This document shows, in pieces, positions 24,964 through 34,746 of a DNA stretch of 64,000 bases. The notes beneath the pieces are model-generated. The model was not told where the DNA came from. It searched no databases and was given only the letters and a program-made list of their open reading frames with translations. Source of the DNA: Kosmotoga arenicorallina S304 (lineage in GTDB: Bacteria; Thermotogota; Thermotogae; Petrotogales; Kosmotogaceae); assembly GCF_001636545.1 (NCBI RefSeq), contig NZ_JFHK01000022.1, positions 1 through 64,000 on the forward strand. Reading direction: 5' to 3'. The position numbers and the translations under genes are program-made. The number at the start of each line of letters is the position of its first letter. Position 1 is the stretch's first letter.

Positions 24964-25567
24964 AGAAGAAATTGCCATTGTAATTCTTGCTGCTGGCGGT
25001 TCGAAAAGATTTGGTGGCAACAAACTGTATTCACCACTAATGGGGAAATCCTTGATTTCTTATGTTCTAGATGAATTTTGTATTGAAGATTTTGGCGAAA
25101 AATTGCTTGTGGTGAATCCGGATTTTCCCGTAAAAGATGTTGAGTGCCAGAATATCAATATCATTATAAACGATGATTATCAGAAAGGGTTGTCAACGAG
25201 TCTTGTACTGGCGACAAAGGAAGCCATATCTCGAAAACAAAAGGGTCTTTTCATCTCACTTGGCGATATGCCTTTTATCACCAGAGAGGATCTTGAGAGT
25301 TTGTTTAGGGCTGTTCAGGATTATCCTGACTGCATTATTGCATATAGCTATAATGAAGTAAAGGGATTTCCAACTTATGTACCCGGGAAGTATTTTGACA
25401 GGCTTTTGAAATTAAGGGGAGATAAGGGGATAAAACAGCTCATCGCTACCAAAGAGGTGAAAGTGAAATACCTCCAAGGATGCTGGCGCAATACATTTGA
25501 TATTGATACCCCCGGGGACATTGAGGAGGCTGAAAAATTACTTGACAACCTTAAAAAACTTGATTGA
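24956..25567 (+). CDS. mocA: MocA-like molybdenum cofactor cytidylyltransferase
   Basis: A 203-residue nucleotidyltransferase. LAAGGSKRFGGNKL is the NTP-binding loop and SLGDMPFIT the metal-binding Asp segment. MocA joins CMP to molybdopterin, so the hydroxylases here probably carry the cytosine dinucleotide form of the cofactor. It overlaps the 2Fe-2S gene by eight bases and the XdhC gene by 26. Confidence 0.85.
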   Translation: MNREEIAIVILAAGGSKRFGGNKLYSPLMGKSLISYVLDEFCIEDFGEKLLVVNPDFPVKDVECQNINIIINDDYQKGLSTSLVLATKEAISRKQKGLFISLGDMPFITREDLESLFRAVQDYPDCIIAYSYNEVKGFPTYVPGKYFDRLLKLRGDKGIKQLIATKEVKVKYLQGCWRNTFDIDTPGDIEEAEKLLDNLKKLD

Positions 25568-26318
25568 AAAACTTCCATATAGCGGGGAATATGTTCTCGC
25601 AATTGTGGTTTCTGCAAAATCATCGAGCTTCCGAAAATCCGGTGAGCTTTACGCTATGGATGAAAATGGCAGAACTTTCGGAAAATTTGAAGGGGCTTTT
25701 GGTGAATTTTTGCTGAAAAATCTAAAAAGAGCTTTATTTAGCGGCGAATCTTTCCTTGAACGCTTTATCGAATTCAGGGCTGATGCGGGTAAACATGGCG
25801 CTACATGTGGTGAAAGGACCGAGGTGTTTTTCATGTATCAGGGTGAAGGGCCGAAAGTACATATTTTTGGAGCGGGTAATATTACCCCGTTGTTACTTAA
25901 GGTTTTTGAAGTGGCCGGGTTAAACTGCACTGTGATTGACGATGACGAAGTGTTTTTGTCTAAAATCAAAGGCGCGAGAACTTACAAGGTTGACTATAAT
26001 AAAATGGAAGGCTTTCCAGAAATAAAGCCGATAGATTTTTGCGTAATAGTTACCAGAGGGCATATCAGGGATCTTGAAGCGCTGAAAGTGTGCTTTGAAA
26101 AAAAACCGCGCTATATTGGTATGATTGGTTCTGAGAAGAAAAACACAGAACTTAAAGAGCGCTTTATTTTAGAGGGTTTTGGCGAAGAGGATTGGGAAAA
26201 AATCCGAACTCCCATCGGGCTTGATATCGGTGCAAAATCTCCAGGGGAAATTGCTGTGGCTATCGCCGCTGAAATAATATCTGAAAGAAGGAAAAATGTA
26301 GAGAAGAAGGGGGTGTAG
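25542..26318 (+). CDS. xdhC: XdhC/CoxI-family molybdenum hydroxylase maturation factor
   Basis: A 258-residue protein that, in this family, binds the molybdenum cofactor, helps place the terminal sulfur (or selenium) ligand and delivers it to the enzyme. The N-terminal domain ends in ATCGERTEVFF; the Rossmann domain starts VHIFGAGNITPLLL; YIGMIGSEKK and PIGLDIGAKSPGEIAVAIAAEI are typical. The TTG at 25542 is chosen because GAGGAGG lies 11 bases before it; it overlaps mocA by 26 bases. The selenium-linked YqeB and YqeC factors are not present in the window. Confidence 0.82.
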   Translation: MTTLKNLIEKLPYSGEYVLAIVVSAKSSSFRKSGELYAMDENGRTFGKFEGAFGEFLLKNLKRALFSGESFLERFIEFRADAGKHGATCGERTEVFFMYQGEGPKVHIFGAGNITPLLLKVFEVAGLNCTVIDDDEVFLSKIKGARTYKVDYNKMEGFPEIKPIDFCVIVTRGHIRDLEALKVCFEKKPRYIGMIGSEKKNTELKERFILEGFGEEDWEKIRTPIGLDIGAKSPGEIAVAIAAEIISERRKNVEKKGV

Positions 26319-27154
26319 TGGTGAGCTTTGATGTCCTGATGCCTGAATCAGAGGATGAGCTCCTTACTTTGTTGATGAGTGAGAATGCCAAAATAATGGC
26401 TGGCGGTACGGATATTCTTGTCCGTATAAGAGCCGGAAAGATAAAGCCTGAAAAAATTATTAGCTTATCGAAAGTTAGAGGAATGGATGAAATAATAGAT
26501 AAAGGCGACCGCATTTACATTGGCTGCAAGGTTACGCATTCGGCAGCGTTAAGTTCTGAGATATTAAAGGAGCATTCCCCTATAATGCTTATGGCGTTAA
26601 GAGAAATTGGCTCTCCGCAGATAAGAAACCGGGGGACAATCGTAGGGAATATTGTCAATGCTTCGCCAGCAGGTGATTCCATTATTCCGCTCTATTTGTC
26701 AAATGCAAGAGTAGTAATAAGTGGTCCAAAGGGAGAATACAAGCTTCCCATAGAGGAATTCATAAAAGGACCCGGCAAGACAGCGCTTTCTATAGGTGAA
26801 TTTGTGAGGGCTGTGGAATTTGAAAAGAGTGGAAGTTGGTATCCGCTGTTTTACAAAGTTGGTCAGAGAACAGCCATGGCTATTGCAATTGCTTCAATCG
26901 GGTTGCTGGTGAAAGATAATAATCTCAGGATAGCTTTTGGTTCCGTAGCCCCCACAGTGGTAAGGGCCTACAAAGCGGAACGTTATTTTGAAAGAAATAA
27001 CGGGAATATAGCTGTTATGGACGAATTTATTGAGCTTTGTATGGAATACATTTCGCCAATCGATGATGTAAGGGCTTCAGCATGGTACAGAAAAGAAGTT
27101 ATAAAAAATCTTTTAAGGGATACCTTTAACTCTTTGAGGAAGAAGGTGTTGTAA
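26318..27154 (+). CDS. Molybdenum hydroxylase FAD subunit (first set)
   Basis: A 278-residue FAD-binding subunit of the CO dehydrogenase medium chain type. The FAD loops are IMAGGTDIL and the segment IGSPQIRNRGTIVGNIVNASPAGD. It would pass electrons from the iron-sulfur subunit to NAD or another acceptor. The GTG start overlaps the xdhC stop; a second GTG three bases later is equally good. A sister FAD gene follows at once. Confidence 0.9.
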   Translation: MVSFDVLMPESEDELLTLLMSENAKIMAGGTDILVRIRAGKIKPEKIISLSKVRGMDEIIDKGDRIYIGCKVTHSAALSSEILKEHSPIMLMALREIGSPQIRNRGTIVGNIVNASPAGDSIIPLYLSNARVVISGPKGEYKLPIEEFIKGPGKTALSIGEFVRAVEFEKSGSWYPLFYKVGQRTAMAIAIASIGLLVKDNNLRIAFGSVAPTVVRAYKAERYFERNNGNIAVMDEFIELCMEYISPIDDVRASAWYRKEVIKNLLRDTFNSLRKKVL

Positions 27155-27990
27155 TGCTTGTGAATGTTAAGGAATATTTCAAACCTACCACTGTTCAGGA
27201 AGCATTTGAACTGTTTAACGAGGACAGAGCACATTCTGTTTTCCTCGCAGGTGGAACTACCGTTGCATTGATGAAATCATCATCTATTGAAAGAATCATC
27301 GACCTTGAAAACGTCGGGTTAGATACAATTACCGAAAAGGATGACAATTTGATAGCAGGCGCTATGGTAACCATTGAAGATTTTCGGAGAAATGAACTGG
27401 TGCGTAAACATTTCGGAGATTTTTTCTTTAATGCCTTCTCAAAAGTTGCAAGCTGGCAGTTGCGAAATATGGCAACGTTGGGAGGTTCTGTTGCCCCAAA
27501 ACTTGGCTGGTCAGATGTAACAGCATGCTTGATTGCAAGTAATGCACGTCTAATCGTTTATGATAAGCAGGGATTCCGGAACATATCCATTGATGAATTC
27601 AACCACATTCCGAAAGCGGAGAAGCCTTTGATAACAAATATCGTTTTTTCAGGCGACGGGTATTCCTATTCCTTCAAGAAATTTTCAAAATCTACTTTTG
27701 ATATTGCAATTATCAACGTTGCCGTCGGCTTGAAATTACAGGGAGATATCATTGAAGATGCGCGAATAGTTATTGGCTCACGACCTCAATTTCCCGAAAG
27801 GTTCTCTCCTGTGGAAAAGGGTATCCGTGGTTTGAAGCTGGACAATACGACTGCTTCCATAGCCAGAAATCTGACTTTCGAAAATTATGAGGGTGGCTCC
27901 AATTTGATGGGATCAGCCGAATACAGACAGCATCTCGCATCTATTTTTGTTGAGCGGGCGTTGCTTGATATAAAGGAGATGGTACTATGA
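27154..27990 (+). CDS. Molybdenum hydroxylase FAD subunit (second set)
   Basis: A 278-residue paralog of the preceding FAD subunit but clearly diverged: the first loop reads VFLAGGTTVALM and the second WQLRNMATLGGSVAPKLGWSD. The Asp after AGGT found in the first copy is replaced by Thr. It is followed by its own 2Fe-2S and catalytic subunits in the order FAD, 2Fe-2S, Mo, with four- to eight-base overlaps, so those three probably form one enzyme. Confidence 0.87.
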   Translation: MLVNVKEYFKPTTVQEAFELFNEDRAHSVFLAGGTTVALMKSSSIERIIDLENVGLDTITEKDDNLIAGAMVTIEDFRRNELVRKHFGDFFFNAFSKVASWQLRNMATLGGSVAPKLGWSDVTACLIASNARLIVYDKQGFRNISIDEFNHIPKAEKPLITNIVFSGDGYSYSFKKFSKSTFDIAIINVAVGLKLQGDIIEDARIVIGSRPQFPERFSPVEKGIRGLKLDNTTASIARNLTFENYEGGSNLMGSAEYRQHLASIFVERALLDIKEMVL

Positions 27991-28460
27991 TGCTTGAGTT
28001 AACTGTTAATGGAAGAGTTCACTCTGTTGAAATTAATCCGGGGGAAATGCTCCTTGACGTGCTCAGGCGATTGGGGTACAAGAGCGTGAGAAGGAGCTGC
28101 GATAACGCCAGCTGTGGAAATTGCACAGTTCTTCTGGATGGGAAACCGATACTTTCCTGTACAACTTTCGCTGCCAGGGCTACCGGACATAAAATCGAAA
28201 CTGTTGAATCCCTTGAAAAAGACGGAATTTTGCATCCTATCCAGGAATCCCTTCTTGAAACAGGGGGCGCGCAATGCGGCTTCTGTATACCTGGTTTCGC
28301 CTTAACCGCAAAGGCCCTTCTTGAAGAGAATCCAGAACCGACGGAAGAGGAGATTCGAGAAGCTCTAAACGGGAATCTTTGCCGTTGCACTGGCTATGAG
28401 TCACAAATCAGGGCTATCCTCAACATAACTCACAAGAGAGGAGGCCTTTCCAATGACTGA
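27987..28460 (+). CDS. Molybdenum hydroxylase 2Fe-2S subunit (second set)
   Basis: A 157-residue subunit with two 2Fe-2S sites: Cys38, 43, 46 and 58, then QCGFCIPGF and NLCRCTGYE. It overlaps the FAD gene before it and the catalytic subunit after it, which points to a fixed heterotrimer with them. Confidence 0.92.
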   Translation: MMLELTVNGRVHSVEINPGEMLLDVLRRLGYKSVRRSCDNASCGNCTVLLDGKPILSCTTFAARATGHKIETVESLEKDGILHPIQESLLETGGAQCGFCIPGFALTAKALLEENPEPTEEEIREALNGNLCRCTGYESQIRAILNITHKRGGLSND

Positions 28461-30792
28461 CGCGTTGAATACTAAAGAACTGAAATGTTTTAATGCAGTA
28501 AACAAGAGTGTAAAAAAAGTAGACGGTATTTCCCTTGTAACAGGACAACCTGTTTATACAAACGATTTTGATGTTCCAGGTGCTCTTTATGTAAGATTGG
28601 TTAGAAGTTCTCATGCGCATGCTATTATTAAGAACATTGATACTTCTCAAGCGCTGAAAATTCCGGGTGTTGTAACGATCCTAACATACAAAGATCTTCC
28701 CCGTATCCCCTTTACACGTGCTGGGCAGGGATATCCCGAGCCATCGCCATATGATACCTTTGTGCTTGATAAAAAAGTCCGATACGTCGGTGATCCAGTT
28801 GCGATTGTTGCCGCTGAAACGGAAAGAGCTGCGAAACTTGCTGTCAAAGCCGTTAAGGTCGAATACGAAGTCTTAGATGCAGTTCTGGATTTTGAGCAAG
28901 CAATAAGCGAGAATGCTCCAATAATACACGATGAACCGGAAGCGGTTGGGATTCATGATGCATCAAGAAATATAGCGGCACATTTCGAAATGGAAATCGG
29001 CAATATTGATGAAACGCTAAAAAGCTGCGATAAAGTAATTACAAGGACTTACCATACGAAGACTCAGCTTCATGCAATGATGGAGCCCCATGCTTCTATA
29101 AGCTATTTTGATCCAAACGGGAAGCTGACTGTTATAAGCTCCACCCAGGTACCTTTCCACGCTAGAAGGATTTTAAGCAGGCTGTTCAACATTCCTATAG
29201 GTGATATAAGAGTAATAAAACCACGTATTGGGGGAGGTTTTGGAGGAAAACAGGCCATTCACCTTGAACCATATGTGGTCGCTGTTACTTTAAAAACAAG
29301 AAGACCTGCAAGGATGGTTCTGGATAGATCAGAAGTGTCAATGGCTACAAACATTCGACATGAGATGAAATACACAGTTACAGTCGGCGCAACTTCCAAT
29401 GGCGAAATAAAAGTCATAGACATGGAGGGGCTTTCCAATACCGGTGCTTATGGAGAGCACGCACTGACGACATTTATGGTTGCGGGATCGAAAACCCTTC
29501 CTTTATACAACAAAGTCGAAGCAGTAAGGTTTTCTGGAAACGTTGTCTATACAAATCTTCCATCTGCAGGTGCTTACAGAGGTTATGGTGCTCCTCAGGG
29601 TTTGTTTGCCCTTGACTGCACCATAGATGAACTTGCACGCGAATTGGGGCTTGATCCCCTTGATGTAAAGGAAAAGAATTCTATTAGAGAAGGAGAAAGC
29701 TCGCCGATATTCAGAATTATGGGAGAGGGTAGAGAAGGAGTGGATCAAATAGTTCGCAGTTGTAAGTTGCAGGAATGCATAGATAAAGGCAAAGCGGCAA
29801 TTGGATGGAACGAAAAGTATGGGAAGAGGTTGAAAAATGGCAGTAAAGTTAGGGGTGTCGGTTGTGCCATTGCCATGCAGGGTTCAGGTATTGCGAAAAT
29901 CGATATGGGTGCTGCGACGATTAAAATGAACGAAGACGGCTCTTTCAATTTGCTTCTCGGTGCAACGGACCTTGGAACAGGTAGCGATACGATAATGGCA
30001 CAGATAGCCGCCGAGGTTTTGCAGGTTAGTTATGATAAGATCAAAGTATACTCTTCTGATACCGATTTAACTCCCTTTGATACGGGTGCTTACGCATCAA
30101 GCACTACTTATGTTTCTGGAAATGCAGTTAGGAAAGCAGCCGAAATGGTCAAAGAAAAAATTTTAGAGAAGGCTTCTGTTTATCTTGAAGAACCCAGGGA
30201 AAATTTAATGGTGGAAAATGCAAAGGTAGTATCTACAAAAACCGGTCGCGAAGTAACTTACGAAGAGCTGGGCACAAAGCTTTTTTACACCTTTGAACAG
30301 GAGCAAATTGCAGCGACCGCTTCCTATGTTGGTGAAGAGTCGCCACCACCATTCCTTGCGTCTTTTGCAGAGGTTGAAGTTGATCTTGAAACCGGTAAAA
30401 TTGAACTTGTGAAATTCGTTTCTTATGCCGATTGCGGTACTCCCTTAAATCCAGTGCAGGCATTAGGGCAGCTTGAAGGTGCAACGATGCAGGGAATAGG
30501 ATGGGCTTTATTTGAAGATGTTATTTACGGGAAAGACGGAAGGATGCTTACGAATGATTTCTTCACCTACAAGATCCCGGCACGTATGGATTATGGGAAA
30601 CTCGAATGCGGTTTAGTAGATAGTTATGAGCCAACAGGACCTTTTGGAGCAAAAAGTATTGCCGAAATAGGTATAGATACTCCCATTCCCGCAATTGCTA
30701 ACGCAATTTATGATGCCACAGGAGTGCGTCTTAGAAAAGCTCCCTTCAACAGCGAAGAGCTCTTTTTTGAGATTCTCAAAGAGGAGGTTTAG
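28453..30792 (+). CDS. Molybdenum hydroxylase catalytic subunit (xanthine dehydrogenase family)
   Basis: A 779-residue molybdopterin-binding subunit. The cofactor loop GGGFGGKQ, the segment AGAYRGYGAPQGLFAL and the base Glu738 in GAKSIAEIG are in place. The family hydroxylates purines and other N-heterocycles; (hypo)xanthine or a related oxopurine fits the neighbours. Some close relatives use selenium as the labile ligand, which the gene alone cannot show. It begins inside the 2Fe-2S gene and ends two bases before the binding protein gene. Confidence 0.88.
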   Translation: MTDALNTKELKCFNAVNKSVKKVDGISLVTGQPVYTNDFDVPGALYVRLVRSSHAHAIIKNIDTSQALKIPGVVTILTYKDLPRIPFTRAGQGYPEPSPYDTFVLDKKVRYVGDPVAIVAAETERAAKLAVKAVKVEYEVLDAVLDFEQAISENAPIIHDEPEAVGIHDASRNIAAHFEMEIGNIDETLKSCDKVITRTYHTKTQLHAMMEPHASISYFDPNGKLTVISSTQVPFHARRILSRLFNIPIGDIRVIKPRIGGGFGGKQAIHLEPYVVAVTLKTRRPARMVLDRSEVSMATNIRHEMKYTVTVGATSNGEIKVIDMEGLSNTGAYGEHALTTFMVAGSKTLPLYNKVEAVRFSGNVVYTNLPSAGAYRGYGAPQGLFALDCTIDELARELGLDPLDVKEKNSIREGESSPIFRIMGEGREGVDQIVRSCKLQECIDKGKAAIGWNEKYGKRLKNGSKVRGVGCAIAMQGSGIAKIDMGAATIKMNEDGSFNLLLGATDLGTGSDTIMAQIAAEVLQVSYDKIKVYSSDTDLTPFDTGAYASSTTYVSGNAVRKAAEMVKEKILEKASVYLEEPRENLMVENAKVVSTKTGREVTYEELGTKLFYTFEQEQIAATASYVGEESPPPFLASFAEVEVDLETGKIELVKFVSYADCGTPLNPVQALGQLEGATMQGIGWALFEDVIYGKDGRMLTNDFFTYKIPARMDYGKLECGLVDSYEPTGPFGAKSIAEIGIDTPIPAIANAIYDATGVRLRKAPFNSEELFFEILKEEV

Positions 30793-30794
30793 CG

Positions 30795-31925
30795 TTGAAA
30801 AAGGGTATAGTATTAATATTTGCTTTGGTCGCTTCCAGTGTTTTCTTTACAACCAGCCTTACCCTTTGGATAAGCTGGGAAGGCGAAGAATTTTTCAGCG
30901 AGGTCGCAAAATTATACACACAAGAAACAGGTATAGAAGTGAAGATCTTAAATGTCCCTAAATTGGACGACAAATTATTCACCGCTTTAAGAACAGGAAA
31001 TTTACCGGATATTTCCATGGTAAAGGATGTTTATATTGAACGGTTATCAAAATCAGGATTTTTGACGAAACTTGATAGCAAGGATATAGAATTGATAGGG
31101 AGCTTTGATAGAGAATGCCTGGGACCTTATTCTTTCGATAGCACGGTATTTGCTATACCATATTATGCAGATGTTCAGGTAGTTTTTGCAAATCAAGCTC
31201 TCCTGCAAGGTCAAGGAATTTCTTTTGACGCAGGTTATGGTATAGAGGATATTGAGGAAATCGCGGAAAAATTTGCTGGTAGTAATATAATTCCTGCCGC
31301 GTGGGATTTTATGTCCCCTTATATTTTTTATCCCTTCCTGACGGCATTTGGTAATCTTAAGAATGAGGAAGGGAAACCTATTTTTGATTCCTCAGAGATT
31401 GGAGAGGGCATTGAATATATAAAAAGCCTTTTTGACAGTGGAACCTTTGTGAGAATGAACCGTGGAGCTCTTGTGAACTCTTTTGAAGACGGGAAAATAG
31501 CTCTGCTGATACAGGGTAGTTATCTTGCGAAAGATTTTGAAGAGGCTGGCATCGATTTTAAGATGCTTCCTTTTCCAGAAGTTAATGGCAAAAAAGTAAA
31601 ACCGGTAATTGACTCAAAAGGGTTCGCAGTTTTCACCAAGGAGAAAAAAGATATTGCGATAGGCTTTCTCAAATTCCTTTACTCTAAAAGCATTGATTTT
31701 TGTATTGAATACAACAAGATTCCCCTCTGGACTTCAAAAGTTCCTGATGAGCTCTCGGAGCTTTATGATATATACAAAGAAGGGCAATATATGTTCAATG
31801 GTTTGAAGTTTCAGTCTCTGTATTTCAATACCATGAAAACTGTACTTCAAGCAGTTTATTCAGGTAGTCTTTCGGTGGATGAAGCACTCAAAAGTGCGCA
31901 AGATTACGTGAATTCGAATTGGTAA
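30795..31925 (+). CDS. ABC transporter solute-binding protein (family 1 fold)
   Basis: A 376-residue exported binding protein. A signal peptide (Met-Lys-Lys followed by about 18 hydrophobic residues) leads into LWISWEGEEFFSEVA, as in maltose-type binding proteins, with GNLPDISMV and GKIALLIQGSYLAKDF as later family lines. No lipobox cysteine is present, so it is probably free in the periplasm. The TTG start follows GAGGAGG. Such proteins usually bind sugars; in this operon a nucleoside or ureide ligand is possible but unproven. Confidence 0.85.
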   Translation: MKKGIVLIFALVASSVFFTTSLTLWISWEGEEFFSEVAKLYTQETGIEVKILNVPKLDDKLFTALRTGNLPDISMVKDVYIERLSKSGFLTKLDSKDIELIGSFDRECLGPYSFDSTVFAIPYYADVQVVFANQALLQGQGISFDAGYGIEDIEEIAEKFAGSNIIPAAWDFMSPYIFYPFLTAFGNLKNEEGKPIFDSSEIGEGIEYIKSLFDSGTFVRMNRGALVNSFEDGKIALLIQGSYLAKDFEEAGIDFKMLPFPEVNGKKVKPVIDSKGFAVFTKEKKDIAIGFLKFLYSKSIDFCIEYNKIPLWTSKVPDELSELYDIYKEGQYMFNGLKFQSLYFNTMKTVLQAVYSGSLSVDEALKSAQDYVNSNW

Positions 31926-31926
31926 T

Positions 31927-33978
31927 ATGGGAGGATTTTTTTTAGGCACCGCGTTGATTCTTTTCATGATTGCAATATTTTCACGGAGGGCCACTTTTAT
32001 GGCCCTTCCGCTTTTGTTAGTTGTAATACTGGTTACTGTTCTTCCTTTGATATGGGCTTTCTCGATTTCCTTTTTCAGATACGGGATTTTTGATACTTTT
32101 CCAGCATTTGTTGGACTCCATAATTACAAACTCGTATTTCAGGATAATGGTCTGAAATTGTCTTTCCAGATAACTTCTCTCTGGGCTTTTCTTAAAGTTT
32201 CACTGGAATTTATTATCTCCTTTTACCTCGCAATTTCGCTGCGTAAAACATCTATGGCAAACAGAGCCATCCTGCTCTTAATAGGCTTGGGGTGGTTCAT
32301 GCCATCATTCATAAGCGTCTCAGCCTGGAGGGCTTTTATACAGGGATACGGCAGCAATTCTATCTTCAATATGATTTGCAATTTGCTCTTTGGAACCACA
32401 GTTAATATATCTACTCAACCTGCTGCCGCTTTTATTGCAACCCTTTTGGTGAGCGTATGGCTATCTATACCTATGAGTACAATGATAATTATCGCCATGC
32501 TTCAAAGCATCCCCGAAGACGTTGAAGGTATGTTGTTAATCGATGGCGCCAGAGACAGTGTTCTTTCAAGAATACTTTTCGGTCAAATCAGATATCTTCT
32601 AATACCATACTATTTTTTTCAACTCGCAAGGGCCTTTAAGGGGTTTTCGACTGCATTTTTGCTTAGCGGCGATGGTCCACTCCTTCCTGGAGGCTTTACT
32701 CCACAGACCATAGTGGGATCTACTTCATTTTTGGGAATAGTACTTTACAGGAAATTTAGCATTGAAGAAGACTATGGTGTGCTCTCAGCATATTCTGCTG
32801 TTGTTGGGCTTATAATGTTTCTGTGGTTAATAGCTGCTTTGAGTTCGAGGGCAAGGGTTCCGAAAAGGCATCGTTATATAATGTTTCTTGCAGCTGCTTC
32901 TCAATTATTTGCTGGCTATTATCTCGGATTGGGGATGTGGCCTTTTATAGTCGCAATGGGTTACCTTTTCTCAATTGCACTTATTCCAAAATTTAAAAAG
33001 GCTTTCAGGCTTCTTTCAGCGCTGCTTGTAATAACTGATGCCGGACTTTGCATTTATTCTGTCTATCTATGGGGCTGGAAAGGTATTAATCCGGCGACTT
33101 TTCTTGCTGTTCCGGCCATAATATTATCGCTAAGGTATAAAATACCCGTATTTAATTATTCAATTCCAAAGGTGATTAAAGGAATATTGAAATGGATTCC
33201 GGGAGTCATAAGCCTATCTATATTGATTTATATAGCGCTATTAGCGCTTTCAGAAAAAAATAGCGTTTTGCCAGAATTTACCAAACTAACTCTCGGGAAT
33301 TTTTCCACGGTGTTTTTTAAGCATGGACTCTGGCTTAATTTACTAAACACATTGAAAATAGCATTATACAGCATTATTATACTCTTTGTTACTGCTTTAC
33401 CATTCAGCTACCTTTACTCACGCAGGAAGAACAGAGGAACATCACTGATGATGCTAGTTATCCTATTCGGAGGAATTTATACAGGAATGCACACATTATT
33501 GCCTTTATATATGATTTTCAACAAACTAAACCTTTTGAATTCCCTGATTGGAATTGCTATTGTAGTCGCAAGTCAGGCTGTTCCTCTTACTGTAATAACG
33601 ATGAGTTCATTCTTTTCCAGGATTCCCGAAGAGTTTAGAGAGGTTGCAAAACTCGAAGGTATGACTGAAGGCATTTATTTTTCCAAGATTGTTTTGCCAT
33701 TAAGCTTACCTGTAATTGCGGGGATTTTTGTTTATGTACTTGTGAGTTCATGGAATGCCTTTACCCTTCCTCTTGTTTTCATCGACAAAAGTGAACTCAT
33801 GCCTTTTTCATTGAAAGTTTTTAGCTATGCCGGTGAGATAGGAAGCTTTTACACTCGATGGAATCTCTTTGGCGCAGCTTCACTAATAGGGATTATTCCA
33901 TTGCTGTTCTTGTATAAATTCAATCAGAGATTATTGTACTCGAAAAATCTTGCTGAAGGGGGAATAACCTATGAATAG
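31927..33978 (+). CDS. Fused double ABC permease (MalF-like plus MalG-like in one chain)
   Basis: A 683-residue membrane protein holding two permease domains that are normally separate. The first half has the cytoplasmic coupling loop near LLIDGARDSVLSRILF, the second near FREVAKLEGMTEGIYFSKIVLPLS. Between them (about residues 290-420) lie further hydrophobic helices that belong to neither domain. The gene follows the binding protein by one base. No ATPase gene is in the operon, so a shared MsmK-like ATPase must come from elsewhere. Confidence 0.85.
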   Translation: MGGFFLGTALILFMIAIFSRRATFMALPLLLVVILVTVLPLIWAFSISFFRYGIFDTFPAFVGLHNYKLVFQDNGLKLSFQITSLWAFLKVSLEFIISFYLAISLRKTSMANRAILLLIGLGWFMPSFISVSAWRAFIQGYGSNSIFNMICNLLFGTTVNISTQPAAAFIATLLVSVWLSIPMSTMIIIAMLQSIPEDVEGMLLIDGARDSVLSRILFGQIRYLLIPYYFFQLARAFKGFSTAFLLSGDGPLLPGGFTPQTIVGSTSFLGIVLYRKFSIEEDYGVLSAYSAVVGLIMFLWLIAALSSRARVPKRHRYIMFLAAASQLFAGYYLGLGMWPFIVAMGYLFSIALIPKFKKAFRLLSALLVITDAGLCIYSVYLWGWKGINPATFLAVPAIILSLRYKIPVFNYSIPKVIKGILKWIPGVISLSILIYIALLALSEKNSVLPEFTKLTLGNFSTVFFKHGLWLNLLNTLKIALYSIIILFVTALPFSYLYSRRKNRGTSLMMLVILFGGIYTGMHTLLPLYMIFNKLNLLNSLIGIAIVVASQAVPLTVITMSSFFSRIPEEFREVAKLEGMTEGIYFSKIVLPLSLPVIAGIFVYVLVSSWNAFTLPLVFIDKSELMPFSLKVFSYAGEIGSFYTRWNLFGAASLIGIIPLLFLYKFNQRLLYSKNLAEGGITYE

Positions 33979-34720
33979 CATTTTCGATAGGGTCCTTGAA
34001 ATTGCCGCAAAATATGGAAATGATATGGCAGTTATAGATTATGTTGTGGGCACTGGAATGACAGCAGTCAGGCTCTCATCAGGAGACGTGGGCGTGGCAC
34101 ATCTTCTCAGGGATGAACTACCTTCTGGTTGTACCCTCTTTGATGAGCTTTTCAGCACACCATGCCCTATCTCAAAATTTCTTGAGCTCGGTAAAATATA
34201 CCATCCTATAACCGTAAGCCTTGCATTGGCTGCGGCAAACGCAATATTAAGCAGCAAGTTAAGCGACAGAGAATATTCTGAGTCAGACATATTCGAAATC
34301 CTGAAAATCGAAAGAAGTGATACAGTTGGATTTATCGGAGATTTTAAACCATTAACATCACAGTTAAGGGGAAAAGTCGAAAAACTCTTGATTTTCGAAA
34401 GGCATATAAGTGAAGATTATTTGCCGGATTGGGCTATGCCGTGGAAGCTTAGAGAATGCACTGCCGTTGTCGTTACGGGAACAACCTTCATGAACAGGAC
34501 AATAGACAGTATCCTGAATTCGGTTAGTACAGATAGAGTAGTGGTATTCGGGCCTTCAACTCCACTTGTATCAGAAGTTTACCCTGAAACTGTGAAAGCG
34601 ATAGGCGGAGCAAAGGTTATTGATCCGGATCTCGTAATGAAAGTTGCTTCAAGGGCCGGCGGGACAAAGAATCTTTACAGGCTTAAAGCAGCAAAAAAGG
34701 TCACCCTGATTCTAAGGTAA
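33971..34720 (+). CDS. DUF4213/DUF364-type protein
   Basis: A 249-residue cytoplasmic protein. The N-terminal part resembles the DUF4213 enolase-like head; the C-terminal part shows DUF364 lines GFIGDFKPL, VVVTGTTFMNRTIDSIL and VVFGPSTPL, a Rossmann-like fold suspected to bind metals. Its biochemical role is unknown. It overlaps the permease end by eight bases and is the last gene of the island's plus-strand operon, just before the terminator. Linked genes of this family are often near ABC importers or molybdenum enzymes; a metal or cofactor role is inference. Confidence 0.7.
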   Translation: MNSIFDRVLEIAAKYGNDMAVIDYVVGTGMTAVRLSSGDVGVAHLLRDELPSGCTLFDELFSTPCPISKFLELGKIYHPITVSLALAAANAILSSKLSDREYSESDIFEILKIERSDTVGFIGDFKPLTSQLRGKVEKLLIFERHISEDYLPDWAMPWKLRECTAVVVTGTTFMNRTIDSILNSVSTDRVVVFGPSTPLVSEVYPETVKAIGGAKVIDPDLVMKVASRAGGTKNLYRLKAAKKVTLILR

Positions 34721-34746
34721 AAAAGGCGGCTTTAGCCGCCTTTAAT
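34721..34746. terminator. Bidirectional rho-independent terminator
   Basis: AAAGGCGGC and GCCGCCTTT pair around a TTTA loop with A/T runs on both sides. It lies between the plus-strand operon ending at 34720 and the convergent minus-strand operon ending at 34747. Confidence 0.92.

Noticed and set aside
25542-26318. YqeB-type selenium maturation protein
   Set aside because: The ATCGERTEVFF and GLDIGAKSPGEIAV lines are those of XdhC/CoxI, not YqeB.
24490-30792. Selenoprotein with in-frame UGA
   Set aside because: All reading frames of the hydroxylase genes are intact without UGA readthrough; selenium, if used, would be a cofactor ligand and cannot be read from the genes.
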